Source: Asterias amurensis | Lineage: Eukaryota > Echinodermata > Asteroidea > Forcipulatida > Asteriidae | Assembly: GCF_032118995.1 (NCBI RefSeq) | Contig: NC_092650.1 | Location: forward strand, 6,572,001-6,636,000 | DNA length: 64,000 nt | Reading direction: 5' to 3' | In this document: one piece after another, positions 33,463-45,171 of the stretch | Layout of the letters: every line of letters begins with the position of its first letter | How positions within the stretch are numbered: position 1 is the stretch's first letter | Notes under the pieces: model-generated | What the model was told of the DNA's origin: nothing | Seen by the model: only the letters and a program-made list of their open reading frames with translations | Database searches by the model: none | Program-made: the position numbers and the translations under genes

Positions 33463-33549
33463 TTAATGTCTTGATGGTGGGGTATAGCATTTTTTTTTTT
33501 TAAGTACCGGTTCAAATGCGGCTCCAGCAACCCCATTCATAGATTTGTC
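33463..33549 (-). CDS. P450 copy 2 terminal exon (tentative)
   Basis: After acceptor aatctag the frame reads DKSMNGVAGAAFEPVLKKKKCYTPPSRH and stops. Phase 0, length (29 codons with the stop) and the xPVLK-like strand fit a CYP3 C-terminus and resemble the 25-codon exon 13 of copy 1. An A11-12 run lies inside the exon, so its last residues depend on exact run length. Confidence 0.5.
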   Translation of the reverse strand, partial: DKSMNGVAGAAFEPVLKKKKCYTPPSRH

Positions 33550-35555
33550 CTAGATTAGACCCAATGTTTACAATGTTGAATACTTTCAATTACTGCAATA
33601 TAATAATAATATGTACCTTTGTTTCTGGACACACATCTAATCGGTAGTTCTGCAGTACACGCACCAGCGCCATCTTGGCTTCCAACAAGGCAAATCGCAT
33701 ACCAATGCAGTTACGCGGTCCAAAGCCGAACGGCACGTAGGTGCAAGCCTGGATTAAAGGTTTTCTCTCAGGACTGAATCTGTGTACAAAACGATTTCAA
33801 TTATTTGATACAGTGAAGATGTATGGGTGTTGTAAATCTTAGGTATAATTGAAAGCAACGGATATATAATGTTGTGGGCTCAGTACACAGCGTGCTAGTT
33901 CATGTGACTGGCTTCTGTCTAACACCCCGAAAACGAATACGGACAACACCAATTTGGTACTCCTCAGTTGGTAGAGCACTGGACCCAATTTCATTGAGCT
34001 GCTCAGCACAAAAATTTGCTCAGCATGACATTTCGGCCTTAATCAAAAACAGGATTTCTTACAAAATGTCCACGTGATTTTCAGGATAAGCAAACAACAG
34101 CTGAATATCAGTACAGACAATAACTGTTGTTGGGTATCATGTTTTTTTTTGTTTTTTTTTTCAAGGAAGACATTTCATGCTAAGCAAATTTCTCTGCTTA
34201 GCAGCTCTATGAAATTGGGCCCTGGTGACGTAGGAGATGCTGCCCCCTCGGCGGAGACCATGTCCCCCATAAGGAAACCGAGTACTAGATTGGGCACCTG
34301 TCTTTATCCGCGGATAAAGACAGGTCCCTGCTGTCAGATCCAGTGATTCCTGTGGAGATTTCACTGCTGTCACGTCCACAATAGAATTTGAATGCGTATC
34401 CCTGTGTGAAGTGATTGAGGTCAAAGGTGAAAGTACACGCCGGTTAGGAGGTAGGTCTCTGGCGTTATTCACGAGCCTTGAATTGTGACGTCAGATGTTC
34501 AGGCTAGCTAACTGCGTACAAACATTTGTTAATGGAGCGCCCTATTTTTGAATCATCCGCCTTCAGACCAATTTATCTTAGGGGGACAGATTTCACTGTT
34601 ACCTGCACGCAATCCGCAGGTCTGCGGTTCAAGTCCCGCACTGGCCATTCTGTTTGCCTTCAACCATACATTTCTTAAACACGAACACTGCCTTATAAGC
34701 AAAATGTCACATCCCCTTAAGCTGTTTCTTGAGCTGCCGTTTCCCAGGTCGTATCGTAAGCTTGTTTGTTGGGTGTGATTCCCGCCGAAAAACATTAACC
34801 AAACACATGGGATTATTAACAACATGAGAACATTATTTATTGAACCAAGACAAGATGCTGAAACAAACGTACCTCTCCGGATCAAACTTGTCTGGCTCCG
34901 GCCAATACTGCTCATCGCGGTGGATACCCCAAACGTTCATAAACACATTCACTCCTTTCTCTATGGTCAGGCCATTGTAAGAAAACGTCTTTTTACAGAT
35001 GCGTGCGAATCTATCAAAACAAAACTGGATGCAATTAATTGTCATTCATGACACTACTGGCTAAGTTGAGAACAAGAGTGTATCTAGATTTCCAGACTAC
35101 GGTGATGCGGCCAGTCTCTAGCCTCATCCACATCCATGAGCCAAGTGATGACATTTGGTGGTTCAAACAGAGGCAGCGGGTTATGGTGATATCTGCCGTT
35201 TGCACAAGTTCGTCAGTTCAGTTTTGTCCAGTCATGCCTGGGTAAAGTTGCCTACATGGAGTAGTTTCCGTCTCAATCAGGCAATACAACAATCAAAAAT
35301 TAAAACTTATAAAGCCCACAAAACCATCAGAGTGCTCATGGCGCTAAATACAAACAATCACGTACATATTCTTGAACAATGGCACAATTTAATCGTAAGA
35401 AGAAATCCAGCGAAAACGTGGTAGAGAATACACAAAGCCAAACAAAAGACTCGACGCCCATCTGCAAAGAAATCGAAAACAAATCGTAACTGCTCGTTTT
35501 GTAGATGTTTAAAGGCTCATCTACACATTAATGTGTGACTATGAAAGGAAATATA

Positions 35556-35589
<34 letters not shown>

Positions 35590-38500
35590 GATACAAAGTC
35601 ACACCCCTTTCTGAAGTATATAATGAACTTACATTGCTGCGGGTGGATAGACTCGCAGGGACTCGCATATTACCATATCCAGGTACGTCATCTTGTTAAC
35701 TACGTCATAGCCAATGACGTCACGGCTTGGGGCTTTATCTTGGATCTCAGCATAGAGTTTATCTTGTATGTCTGGGTTGAGGGCGAGAAGGTACGAGGCA
35801 AAGCCGAGCAAGGAACTCGTTGTCTCGTACCCTGCTAAGAAGAAGAGCAAGGCCTGAAACATACACATGAAATAAACGTTTCAAAATATTAGAGGGACAT
35901 TTTGCCCCCAACAAATTTAACAATAATTAAAATTTTTCATTTTTGTTTAATAAGTATTATTATGAGTATTGTGTATTATGTGTTTACACTGTAAGCCGCT
36001 ATATTGTTGTGCACAGACCTATTAAGTAGAAAGTTCTTTCTAACTGGAAATCCAGAGCCTATGAGACATACTGCCTAAAATGGTATAGGCCATCTCAATA
36101 TGGACTGTCTGAGTACAGAACTAAATGGGTCTCACTCTTTTTCTCCCCCCAAAAATTTACAAGACATTACAAAAAATGTCGGTCTACTGGCTGCGCTGCA
36201 AACTGGTAGAGCATCGGAGAGTAAAGCACAAAATAATACGAGTTGATGGAGTACCAAAGTCGGGCTTCAAGATCATTCTCATCAAATGATCAACAAAAAC
36301 TCTCGGCCAAAAGTCATCCTCAGTAAATAAAAATAAAATTAAGTCGTATAACTGGTTTAAATGATGTTTGTTTGATAGTAGAGATCTATTGTTTGACCTG
36401 GGCTGTGACTTCGTTGTTTGTTAGCGCCCTCTTGCGTTTCATGTTGTGAACCCCGTTTCCAGGGACGTCATCTGTTGGGTCTGGAGCTTCGTTGTGTGCA
36501 TTTAGCATCAATTGTAGCATGTCAATATTCTGAAATGAAAATGAAACGAACCATTAGCAGTTATTAAGGTCAGTTTCCAATTGTGTACGAGGAGAACACG
36601 CGGCAACACCATGCAATGAGGATTTTACATGACAGATAGAGCTCGTTTGTGTACAAGTGAATGGGGATATCTTGAGACAAAATGCTATTAATGAGAGAAT
36701 AAGGGTAGCGACTTATTCTTTCACGGCCGTAATAAAGTAAGAAACTATGTAAAACGTATCCGTTTCTACATGGTTTCCGACGTGTTTGAGCTCTGTACCA
36801 TAATATGTACATGTTACTGTACATGTTACATGTACACGAGATCCGTGTGTTGCATGCCTATTTCCGACAGTTTCCGTTTCCGTTCGTGCGCATGCGCGTT
36901 GTATTGGTGCAACACGTTCTGGTTTTCCTTTCACACACAACGCGGCCACCTCACCGACAGCGCCTGTATCGGCCGTAACAAGAAACGTCTTGCATCAAGA
37001 CTAGCGCAGACTATCCGCTCACAACCGGTTATAAACACTGGTCATTGTCAAAGGTTGAACCCCCCCCCCCCCCATGTGACGCGCTCTCAACCAACAGGAA
37101 TAGTGAAACTGTCTGAGGTATTTATGAATAGTACATAAAGAATACTTCAAAAATAAATGCCTTATAGGCGCACCAGACATGATTGGTAATTTAATTCTGA
37201 TTATAGACAGACGATTTTGAAAGTATGGATTGTTCGATCTGTTACTAGGTCCGTGTCCAAATTGGCGAGTACAGCTACTAGCTTTCCGCGTCATCGTGCG
37301 TTGAGGTATATGACGTCCTTGACAACAGCCTTAGAAACAGCCGTAGCTGTTTACGCCGATGTGGATACGGCTTTATACATGATCTTGTCTCACCTTAGAC
37401 TTGTCCAAGTCGCTTCCCTGTTCTTTGCGAAGTTTGCAAGATTCACTCGTCACTGTTTCGAAGAAGCTAACAACTTCGTTGGGGATTATGCCAGCATTGA
37501 AGTAAAGCAACACTGGTCTCATCATTGGGAATATAGCTAGAAATTAAGATGGAAAAAGGTGAAACTGCATTATATATTATTGTTTCCATAATATTAGTTA
37601 AAGGGGTACTTTTGGGAAGGTAGAGAACCAATTGCGCCCTCAATGTTTATTTTGTGTGAAGTTCACTTCTCGGGCAAGTGTGTGTGTGTGGGGGGGGGGG
37701 GGTCACATGTAGTGTAGAATCATCCTCTGCAGCGTTTTAAACGGCTGTTTGACAACGACGAGTCGCTACTCTATCATTTCCATTAATGCCTTTTAGTGAT
37801 ACAGTACGAAACTCAGTCAAAAATTATCCGTTTCCGACGTGCTTGAGCTCCGTCCGTGTGTTACATTGTTTATGACCGAGACGACATGTTGCGACAGTTT
37901 CCGGATTCGTTTGTGCGCGTATAGTCTTGGTTCAAGACGTTCTCGTGTTCCTTTCACGCACAGCGCGGCAACCTCACCGACAGCGCCCGCATCGCCCGTA
38001 ACAAGAAACGTCTTGCAAGAAGACTAGCGCGAATTATCCGAAAACAACCGTAATAAACAGAGCTCCAGCTGGTTATTATCAACCGTTTAAACTTACAGCC
38101 AATCAAAGTTTCCATTTGAGAAACGATTGGTGGCTATAAACCAATATGAGTAAAAGTGGTGAGGATAAAGGATGGTTGGTATGAAATGATGGATTACTGG
38201 ACCATAAAAAAAGGTAAATGTATTGTTCGATAACAATACAGGGAAACATGAAAGGGTAGACAAGAGAGAAAGTTGCATCATATGGAATAGCGAAACTGTC
38301 TGAGGTATTTATGAATGATAGATATTATTAGAGAAACAAGTTTTACACACTTACACACAACCAGGTTTCGTAAGATTGACTCAGCCGACTTGAATGCTTT
38401 CTTGGCGTTGATCACAAACTCATGATCTTTGGTGACTTGTGAGTCTATTTTCAGCCCGAAACCACACCATGCTACCGTGTCCATGGTGAAACCTCCGTAC

Positions 38501-41500
38501 AAACTGCAGCGTATAAATAATACAATTAAAAATAAACAGGGGTTTTAGTAGTCATTGTTTTAAAGGAACACGTTGCCTTGGATCGGACGAGTTGGTCAAA
38601 ACAAAAGCGTTTGTAACCGTTTTTTATAAAATGCATATGGTTGGAAAGATGTTTTAAAAGTAGAATACAATGATCCACACAAGTTTGCCTCGAAATTGCG
38701 TGGTTTTCCTTCTACTGTGCGAACTAACATGGTCGGCCATTTATGGGGGTCAAAATTTTGACCCCCATAAATGGCCGACGTGTTAGTCGACGAGGTAAAA
38801 GGAAGAATTTTGGAAAACCACGCAATTTCGAGGCATGTTTGTGTGGATCATTGTATTTTACTTTTACAACATCTTTCTACCCATAATTTTTATGTATTTT
38901 ATAAAAACGGTTACAAACGCTTTTCAAAGACCAACTCGACCGATCCAAGGCAACGTGTTCCTTTAATATTTGATGGTATAAAACATTGTGAGAAACGGCT
39001 TCATCTGAAGTGCCATAGTTTTCGAAAAAGAAGTAATTTGCCACGAATTTGATTTCGAGACCTCAAATTTAGAACTTGAGGTCTCGAAATCAACCATCTA
39101 AACGCACACAACTTCGTGTGACAGGGGTGTTTTTGTCTTTCATTATTATCTCGCATATTTTGATGACCGATTGAGCTCAAATTTTCACAGGTTTGTTATG
39201 TTATGCATAATCTTGAGATACACCAAGTGAGCAGACTGGTCTTTGACAATTACCAATAGTGGCCAGTACAGTGCTCAATGTTCACTTCAGTTTTTTGGTG
39301 CACACATGGTTTGTGTTGAAGTTGGCCGGGAAAAACGTTATGCATGTAAACACATTTATAAACAAAAACGAAATCCAAACGGCTTTCAAGAGAAACACGT
39401 CTGTTTTTAATAATATCATTCATTTACAATCACTTACTCTTTGCAGTTGATGTTACTTCCTTCCTTCACTGCTTTCTCGATATTATTCAGCATAGTGTCA
39501 CAACATTCATTGATCATAAAGGACATCTGTGTGTGGAAAATACAAGAAAAATATTGCAATCGTCTATTGGCATAAACAACTTACTTTGTAACGGGAATTA
39601 GATTTTGATTAACGGCTCCCTCTGAAGTAAACGTAGTTTTTGTGAAAGAAGACTAAACGTTTGTTTTTTAAGGAACGATTTAGGTGTGGTTTGTGTACTT
39701 CTTGCTACTCCGATGACCAATTATTGAGTCCAAGCATCCATAGATTAGTTATTAATTATGCATGTGATGGGGACACGTTAAGGCAATGGACACTATTGGT
39801 AATTACTCAAAATAATTATTAGCATAAAACCTTTCTTGGTGACCAGTAATAGAGAAAGATTGATGGTATAAAACATTGTGAGAAATGGCTCCCTCTGAAG
39901 TGCCATAGTTTTCGAGAAAGAAGTAATTTTCAATGAATTTGATTTCGAGACCTCAAGTTTAGAACTTGAGGTCTCGAAATCAACCATCTAAACACACACA
40001 ACTTCGTGTGACAAGGGTGTTTTTTCTTTCATTATTATCTAGCAAGTTCGATGACCGATTGAGCTCAAATTTTCACAGGTTTGTTATTTTATGCATATGT
40101 TGAGATACACACAAAGGCTAGTCTTTGACAACTACCAATAATGTCCACTGCCTTTAAGCGAGAATACTGGGTAATGGACAATTAGTACGAGAGGTGTCCA
40201 ATGCCTTGAAACATTGTATTAAAAAAAATTGTTGTTTCGGATGTTGTATTGGATGATGTCTATTTTTAACCCCACTCAAGTTATTTGAAAAAAAAGAAGG
40301 CGTTTCGTCTATCACCCACCTTAAAACAAAACATTTCAAGCAACTAGTACCTGTTCATAGATCCACCAGGGCCCTCAAAACAAGGAGCTTCTTAAAGCCA
40401 TTGGGCCCTTTCGGTAAACAGTGTTGTCCAAGGCCCACACTTTGTGTACCACAACTTATACATCAAGTAACAAACCTGTGAAAGTTTAGGCTCAATCGGT
40501 CATCGGAGTCGGGAGAAAACAACGGAAAAACCCACCCGTGTTTCCGCGCGTTTTGCCGTGTCATGATATGTGTTTAAAATAAATCCGTAATTCTCGTTAA
40601 GGAGAATTTATATTCTTTTGCTGTTTTCTCAAAAAGTAAAGCATTTCATGGAATAATATTTCAAGGGAAGTCTTTTACCATTGCCTTCTGTAAACCCTAC
40701 AAGTTATGTGTAAATATGTGAACTTTTATTTTAATTTTTTTCTGAACCGAAAGGGTCCAATGGATTTAAGCACAACAGCCACGCACAACCAAATAATGTT
40801 TTGTTTTACCAGAACAAGATTACCAGCCAACTAACATGTCACACTTACAATTATTGACAGGTAAAGGCATACACTTTGCTCCTTTCTGCTATTAAGCAAA
40901 TTGCTAGCCATTCGTTGTGTGTGCTTAAGCAGCTCTACGGAATCGAGCCATTTACTCTACCACATACCGTTCTCATTTTGACGGCGCTGAATGCCGGTGT
41001 GACGACCGATCTTACTTCCTTCCACTCCTCATCTTGCAGTGATAACAATCCCTTGTTCAAGATTCCGGGACCTGGAGAATTACTCTTAAGGAAAAATAAA
41101 CATTTTAACAGAATATAATTGAATATAGGATTTTACGCAATATTGCATGGTGAGGTATCAATATAATTATAATTATTTGGTTTGCCGTCGATTTCACCAA
41201 ACTCTAACTTAAGTTAATCTTATGACTTAGGATGAGTCCTAACCCTGCACTGTAGCATGCAGACCTTAAAGGAACACGTTGCCTTGGATCGGTCGAGTTG
41301 GTCTTTGAAAAGCGTTTGTAACCGTTTTTTTATAAAATGCGTATGGGTAGAAAGATGTTGTAAAAGTAGAATACAATGATCCACACAAACATGCCTCGAA
41401 ATTGCGTGGTTTTCCTTTTACCTTGTAGACTAACACGTCGGCCATTTATGGGGGTCAAAATTTTGACTCCCATAAATGGCCGACCATGTTAGTTCGCACA

Positions 41501-44500
41501 GTAGAAGGAAAACAACGCAATTTCGAGGCAAACTTGTGTGAATCATTGTATTCTACTTTTAAAACATCTTTCCAACCATATGCATTTTATAAAAAACGGT
41601 TACAAACGCTTTTGTTTTGACCAACTCGTCCGATCCAAGGCAACGTGTTCCTTTAAGTTAACTTGTCTTAACTCGAGATAAGATCAAGACTATAGCGTTT
41701 CGCGAAATCGGCTGCAGGTAGAGTTTGTTTTTAGAGAACTGTCTTGCATTTATTCTACTGCCGCGGAGTGTAGATAATCTGGGTTTCGGGAGACTTCTCA
41801 GTTCTAGAAAGAACTGCCCTGCTTTTAACTGTTACCAGAGTGGATGGTACAGCTCTGAATTGCTCCCAACCGCGGTGTCAGCTCTGAATTGCTCTCAACG
41901 TTTCGACTAGCTTGCTTTAGTCATCGTCAGGAGACTGTGAGTGAGTCTAAGAACAAATTCTGCCTGGCAAATAGATACTTCCTAAAAAGGTCAATGTCAG
42001 TAATTTTACTCTGTGTAACACTGTTATGGTTTGTTTTTAACTAATAATTTGTTTTATGAAGCTAAATTTAAGTTTAGTTTGTATTGCGGGCAATGACACA
42101 TTCTAATTCTTTAGGTTTTATTTCCCGGACTCAAGTCATGAGTTAACGTAAAATAAAAGAGCCGGCGTAGCAGGAGATTGTGTCGCCGTGTTTATAACTC
42201 TTCGTCAGAATGGATTCTCTTACCAAACGTAGGCTATATAAAGTGCTGTATAAGGCCGTGTTCGAAACGACGACTTCGGCTACAGCTACGTCTAGATCAG
42301 CGCGTCTACACCAGTGTTGAAGAATGGGCAAACGCGCACGATCTAGCCGTATAGCTGTAGCCGAAGTCGCCCTTTCGGACACGGCCTAATACACCCTCCG
42401 TGGATCTGGCATCTGGCCTTCATATGCAGTCATGAACCCAACATTTCCTGTGAACCAAACTTAAAATGAGTGAACTTACCCTACGGTTGGTAAAACTTGA
42501 GAAATCTTTGACCGAAATCTGCTTGACGATGTCAGCATCCGTTAGGATAAGCATAGGCTGTCGAAACATGTACCACCTGAGTAATACACAGTTAACATAT
42601 CAAGTTTAACCGTAACGAAGTTAAGACTTGTTACTAAGGTTTCATATTAATTTAGTTTGTTGTTCTTGTTTATTTCCAATCAAATAGTTTCAAATATTAT
42701 TATGTAATAAATTATTTCTTTGTGAAGTTTATGTAAACAAGTTTGCCTTATTTTGTGGTTCCTTAAAGGCAGTGGACACTGTTGGTAATTACTCAAAATA
42801 TTATTAGCATTATTGGTGACGAGTAATGGGGAGAGATTGATGGTTTAAAACATTGTGAGAACAGCTCCCTCTGAAGTGCCATAGTTTTCGAGAAAGAAGT
42901 AATTTTCCACGAATTTGATTTCGAGACCTCAGGTTTAGAACTTGAGGTCTCGAAATCAACCATCTAAACGCACACAACTTCGTGTGACAAGGGTTTTTTT
43001 TTCTTTTCATTATTACAGGTTTGTCATTGTATGCATATGTTGAGATACACCAACTGTGAAGGCTAGTCTTTGACAATTACCAATAGTGTCCACTGCCTTT
43101 AAAAAATTCATAACACAATATTAGTCATATCTCAAACCGGTTGACTCTCACCACAGGCATTTGCATTGATCATAGTAAAACAGATTAAATTTGTTACTTT
43201 TGTAATTGAATGTTGACGAAGTGACAAACAAACTTACCCAAAAACCCTCCCGTACTTCGCAGTATACTCAGGAAACCTGCATCCAAAACCCTGACGGGGA
43301 TGACAACAATAGACACGGAATTAAATATCAATGGACACATAGCTCGTTCTCTAATTCACTAATATACTTATTTGTCTATTTAACCTTGTCGTCTTCAATT
43401 AGCCTGGTAATACATGTATGTCTCTGTATTCTGTAGTCAGAATTGTTGAATGTCATTGTTCGTTTTGTCTGTCATGTCCTCGTTTTGAGATTTGATGATT
43501 TTTCATTTTTGTTGTTGTCTATATTTAGGCGGGTTTCTACTAGCCTGGGCTTTCTATAGGGCAGTCTCATGCTCTCGTTCCTCCATGTTGTACTAATTCA
43601 CTACATATTAAAGCTGTATAATATATACTTATACGCGCTATTGATTTTGTAGCCTTTCTGTGTAGGCCCTACTGACATACTTTCCGTATGGAATAAAATT
43701 CACATTATTAAGTGAACTGAATTAGCTTGAATTGAATTGAAAGAAAAAAAAAGAAAAAAAAGGAACTCATAACGGAAAACTAAGTGTCAGAGACGAACAT
43801 GAAATGTATTCCGTATGGAATAAAATTCACATTATTAAGTGAACTGAATTAGCTTGAATTGAATTGAAAGAAAAAAAAGAAAAAAAAAGGAACTCATAAC
43901 GGAAAACTAAGTGTCAGAGACGAACATGAATTTGCAAATAGAAAGAAAAATGTGAAACACAATATCAGAGATAGAAGTGTTGGTTGACTTTTAGTTGACA
44001 AAATACCCAGACCTGCCTCATCCCAATTTGTGATAGCAGAAATATCAACTTACATAAACTGCGCAATATGCAACTGTTTCTAAAGACAGACAGATGCCAA
44101 CAACAGAAACAACAAATTACAGTGCCAACAAAATGTTCGATCAATGCCTTATTGAAATAGTCAACGTGAAATGAGAATTGGGTAAACTTACTTTTCGTAT
44201 CTGATGCAGGCTGCCTATAACTGGTAGGTAAGACCCGACACGTATGCCACGACGCTGGAAATACTGGTGACACCACCAATCGTATCTGAAATAATAACAG
44301 TCGTTAGTTCTTATTATACAGTTTAGTCATTACATCCAACGCCAGAGGCAAAAGCTAATTATTCCAGGGGGCACTACGAAGACATCACTCCAACATCAAG
44401 TTTGGGTACGAGTTAAACAGTATTTGTTATGACGACTACTCCGCAAACGGTGAAAATAATTATTCGGCGTTACCGAATCATAAACGTTACAATAATTGAT

Positions 44501-45171
44501 AATAAGTGTTGTCTTTCTAAAAGAAAACAACACAGTCCCACTAACAACTACCATTCCTGGAATTATTATTGACGATCACAAAATTATAAAATTTGCATAA
44601 TATCAACTCTAAATTAGGAGTTGTAAAAGTATGTGCTTCGAACACTGAGACAGAAAGAGCTTTACATTAAAGGAACACGTTGCCTTGGATCAGTCGAGTT
44701 GGTCTTTGAAAAGTGTTTGTAACCGTTTTTTTATAAAATGCATATGGGTAGGAAGTTATTGTAAAAGTAGTATACAATGATCCACACAAACATGCGTCGA
44801 AATTGCACGGTTTTCCTGTAAGTTTTACCCCGTCGACTTACACGGTCACCCATGGGAGTCAAATTTTTGACTCCCATAATGGCCGACCGTGTTCGCACCG
44901 TAAAAGGAAAACCACGCAATTTCGAGGCAAACTTGTGTGGATCATTGTATTCTACTTTTAAAACACCTTTCCAACCATATGTATTAAAAAAAACCGGTTA
45001 CAAACGCTTTTTATAGACCAACTCGTCCGATCCAAGGCAACGTGTTCCTTTAACACTGAATAAAGTACCAAAAAAATGTTCTTACACCAAAAACAAGACA
45101 ACCACTGCAATAACTAGCTTCGTGGTAACCGACGACTGTTCAATGCCTCTCAGGATATCCATCGTGAATGT
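33463..45171 (-). CDS. CYP3-like cytochrome P450, copy 2 (13 coding exons)
   Basis: CYP3-clan monooxygenase converging on copy 1. Coding exons in transcript order: 45162-45086 (exon from 45171), 44285-44192, 43290-43238, 42576-42480, 41084-40968, 39526-39438, 38503-38355, 37536-37394, 36529-36398, 35853-35633, 35010-34873, 33779-33617, 33549-33463. All internal junctions are GT-AG with agreeing phases, giving 519 aa. Seen: membrane anchor (about 12-26), WKEVR (128-132), AGYETT (324-329), ESLR (381-384), FDPERF, FGFGPRNCIG with ligand Cys461. Exons 3, 4, 5, 6, 7, 10, 11 and 12 have the same lengths as in copy 1; the linker exons 8 and 9 are longer. The terminal exon is the least certain part. 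Confidence 0.94.
33617..33779 (-). CDS. P450 copy 2 exon 12: haem-binding loop
   Basis: 163-bp exon encoding RFSPERKP through FGFGPRNCIGMRFALLEAKMALVRVLQ to ETK, with thiolate ligand Cys461. The residues shared with copy 1 across this exon are near continuous. Confidence 0.95.
33986..34225. mobile_element. Family H element in P450 copy 2 intron 12
   Basis: ACCCAATTTCATTGAGCTGC at left, GCAGCTCTATGAAATTGGGC at right, about 240 bp. Preceded by a tRNA-like A box (cctcagttggtagagcactgg). Confidence 0.82.
34575..34660 (+). mobile_element. tRNA-like B-box fragment
   Basis: CTGCGGTTCAAGTCCCGCACTGGCC resembles a tRNA T-arm and 3' end. With the A-box-like piece at 33958-33980 it may be a second SINE type broken by insertions. 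Confidence 0.4.
35633..35853 (-). CDS. P450 copy 2 exon 10: I-helix and K-helix
   Basis: 221-bp exon with ALLFFLAGYETTSS and CESLRVYPPAA. Clean acceptor (tatgtttcag) and donor (at|gtaagt). A 28-bp A run follows the donor within the intron. Confidence 0.93.
36768..38052 (+). repeat. Two diverged direct repeats in P450 copy 2 introns 7 and 8
   Basis: 36768-37030 and 37828-38052 share CTCACCGACAGCGCC, GTAACAAGAAACGTCTTGCA and GACTAGCGC blocks in the same order. They are about 1 kb apart, and exon 8 lies between them. Confidence 0.7.
37249..37372. mobile_element. Compact foldback, GTGTCC..GTAGCTGT type
   Basis: Left TCCGTGTCCAAATTGGCGAG then TACAGCTAC; right GTAGCTGTTTACGCCGATGT then GGATACGG. 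Diverged copy of 42253-42387. Confidence 0.6.
38560..38966. mobile_element. Family D foldback MITE
   Basis: TTAA-flanked; AGGAACACGTTGCCTTGG at both ends. Almost wholly palindromic, with a perfect GGGGGTCAAAATTTTGACCC centre. Confidence 0.93.
38967..39272 (-). mobile_element. Partial family A MITE next to family D
   Basis: Begins inside the family A body (gatggtataaaacattgtgag), immediately after the D element, and runs to a decayed end. D may have inserted into or beside it. Confidence 0.8.
39779..40158 (-). mobile_element. Full family A MITE in P450 copy 2 intron 5
   Basis: TTAAGGCAATGGACACTATT at left and AATGTCCACTGCCTTTAA at right. Body close to consensus. Confidence 0.92.
40394..40769 (+). 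mobile_element. Family C MITE in P450 copy 2 intron 5
   Basis: TTAAAGCCATTGGGCCCTTT at left and GGTCCAATGGATTTAA at right, with the full family C body. Confidence 0.9.
41266..41656. mobile_element. Family D foldback MITE in P450 copy 2 intron 4
   Basis: 391 bp between TTAA copies, palindromic, with GACTCCCATAAATGGCCGAC centre arms. Confidence 0.93.
41890..41930 (-). ncRNA. Hammerhead ribozyme-like core
   Basis: On the - strand: CTGACGA (41930-41924), a stem-loop GACTA..TAGTC, then GAAAC (41904-41900) followed by GTTGAG. This fits the hammerhead catalytic order CUGANGA, stem II, GAAAC. Such motifs are known in Penelope-like elements and retrozymes. A cleavable GUH and the other stems are not confirmed. 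Confidence 0.4.
42253..42387. mobile_element. 135-bp compact foldback MITE in P450 copy 2 intron 4
   Basis: AGGCCGTGTTCGAAACGACG at left and CGCCCTTTCGGACACGGCCT at right, with inner CGGCTACAGCTA arms. Nearly the whole element pairs. Confidence 0.8.
42764..43103 (-). mobile_element. Full family A MITE in P450 copy 2 intron 3
   Basis: TTAAAGGCAGTGGACACTGT at left and AGTGTCCACTGCCTTTAA at right. A small deletion removes the gctcaaattttcac block. Confidence 0.92.
43684..43930 (+). repeat. Recent 127-bp tandem duplication
   Basis: Two copies starting CCGTATGGAATAAAATTCAC differ essentially by one A in an A-run. The GGAATAAAATTC and ttgaattgaattgaa words resemble the 3' end of a non-LTR retrotransposon. 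Confidence 0.9.
44667..45053. mobile_element. Family D foldback MITE in P450 copy 2 intron 1
   Basis: 387 bp between TTAA copies; ends AGGAACACGTTGCCTTGG and complement. Its right end lies 33 bp from coding exon 1. Confidence 0.93.

Noticed and set aside
34300-34325. Perfect palindrome CTGTCTTTATCC/GGATAAAGACAG as an operator
   Set aside because: An isolated 26-bp palindrome within an intron and among repeats; no support for a binding site.
34575-34660. Functional tRNA gene
   Set aside because: Only a T-arm-like piece is present; no acceptor stem or anticodon arm pairs with it.
34553-34915. 120-codon open frame on the - strand
   Set aside because: Overlaps the tRNA-like B-box fragment and runs into P450 copy 2 exon 11 in the wrong frame.
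38771-39052. Recurring open frame MADVLVDEVKGK.. in several places (also 55513 and 59560)
   Set aside because: It lies in the second arm of family D copies. The shared reading comes from the repeat sequence, not from a conserved protein, and other D copies break it.
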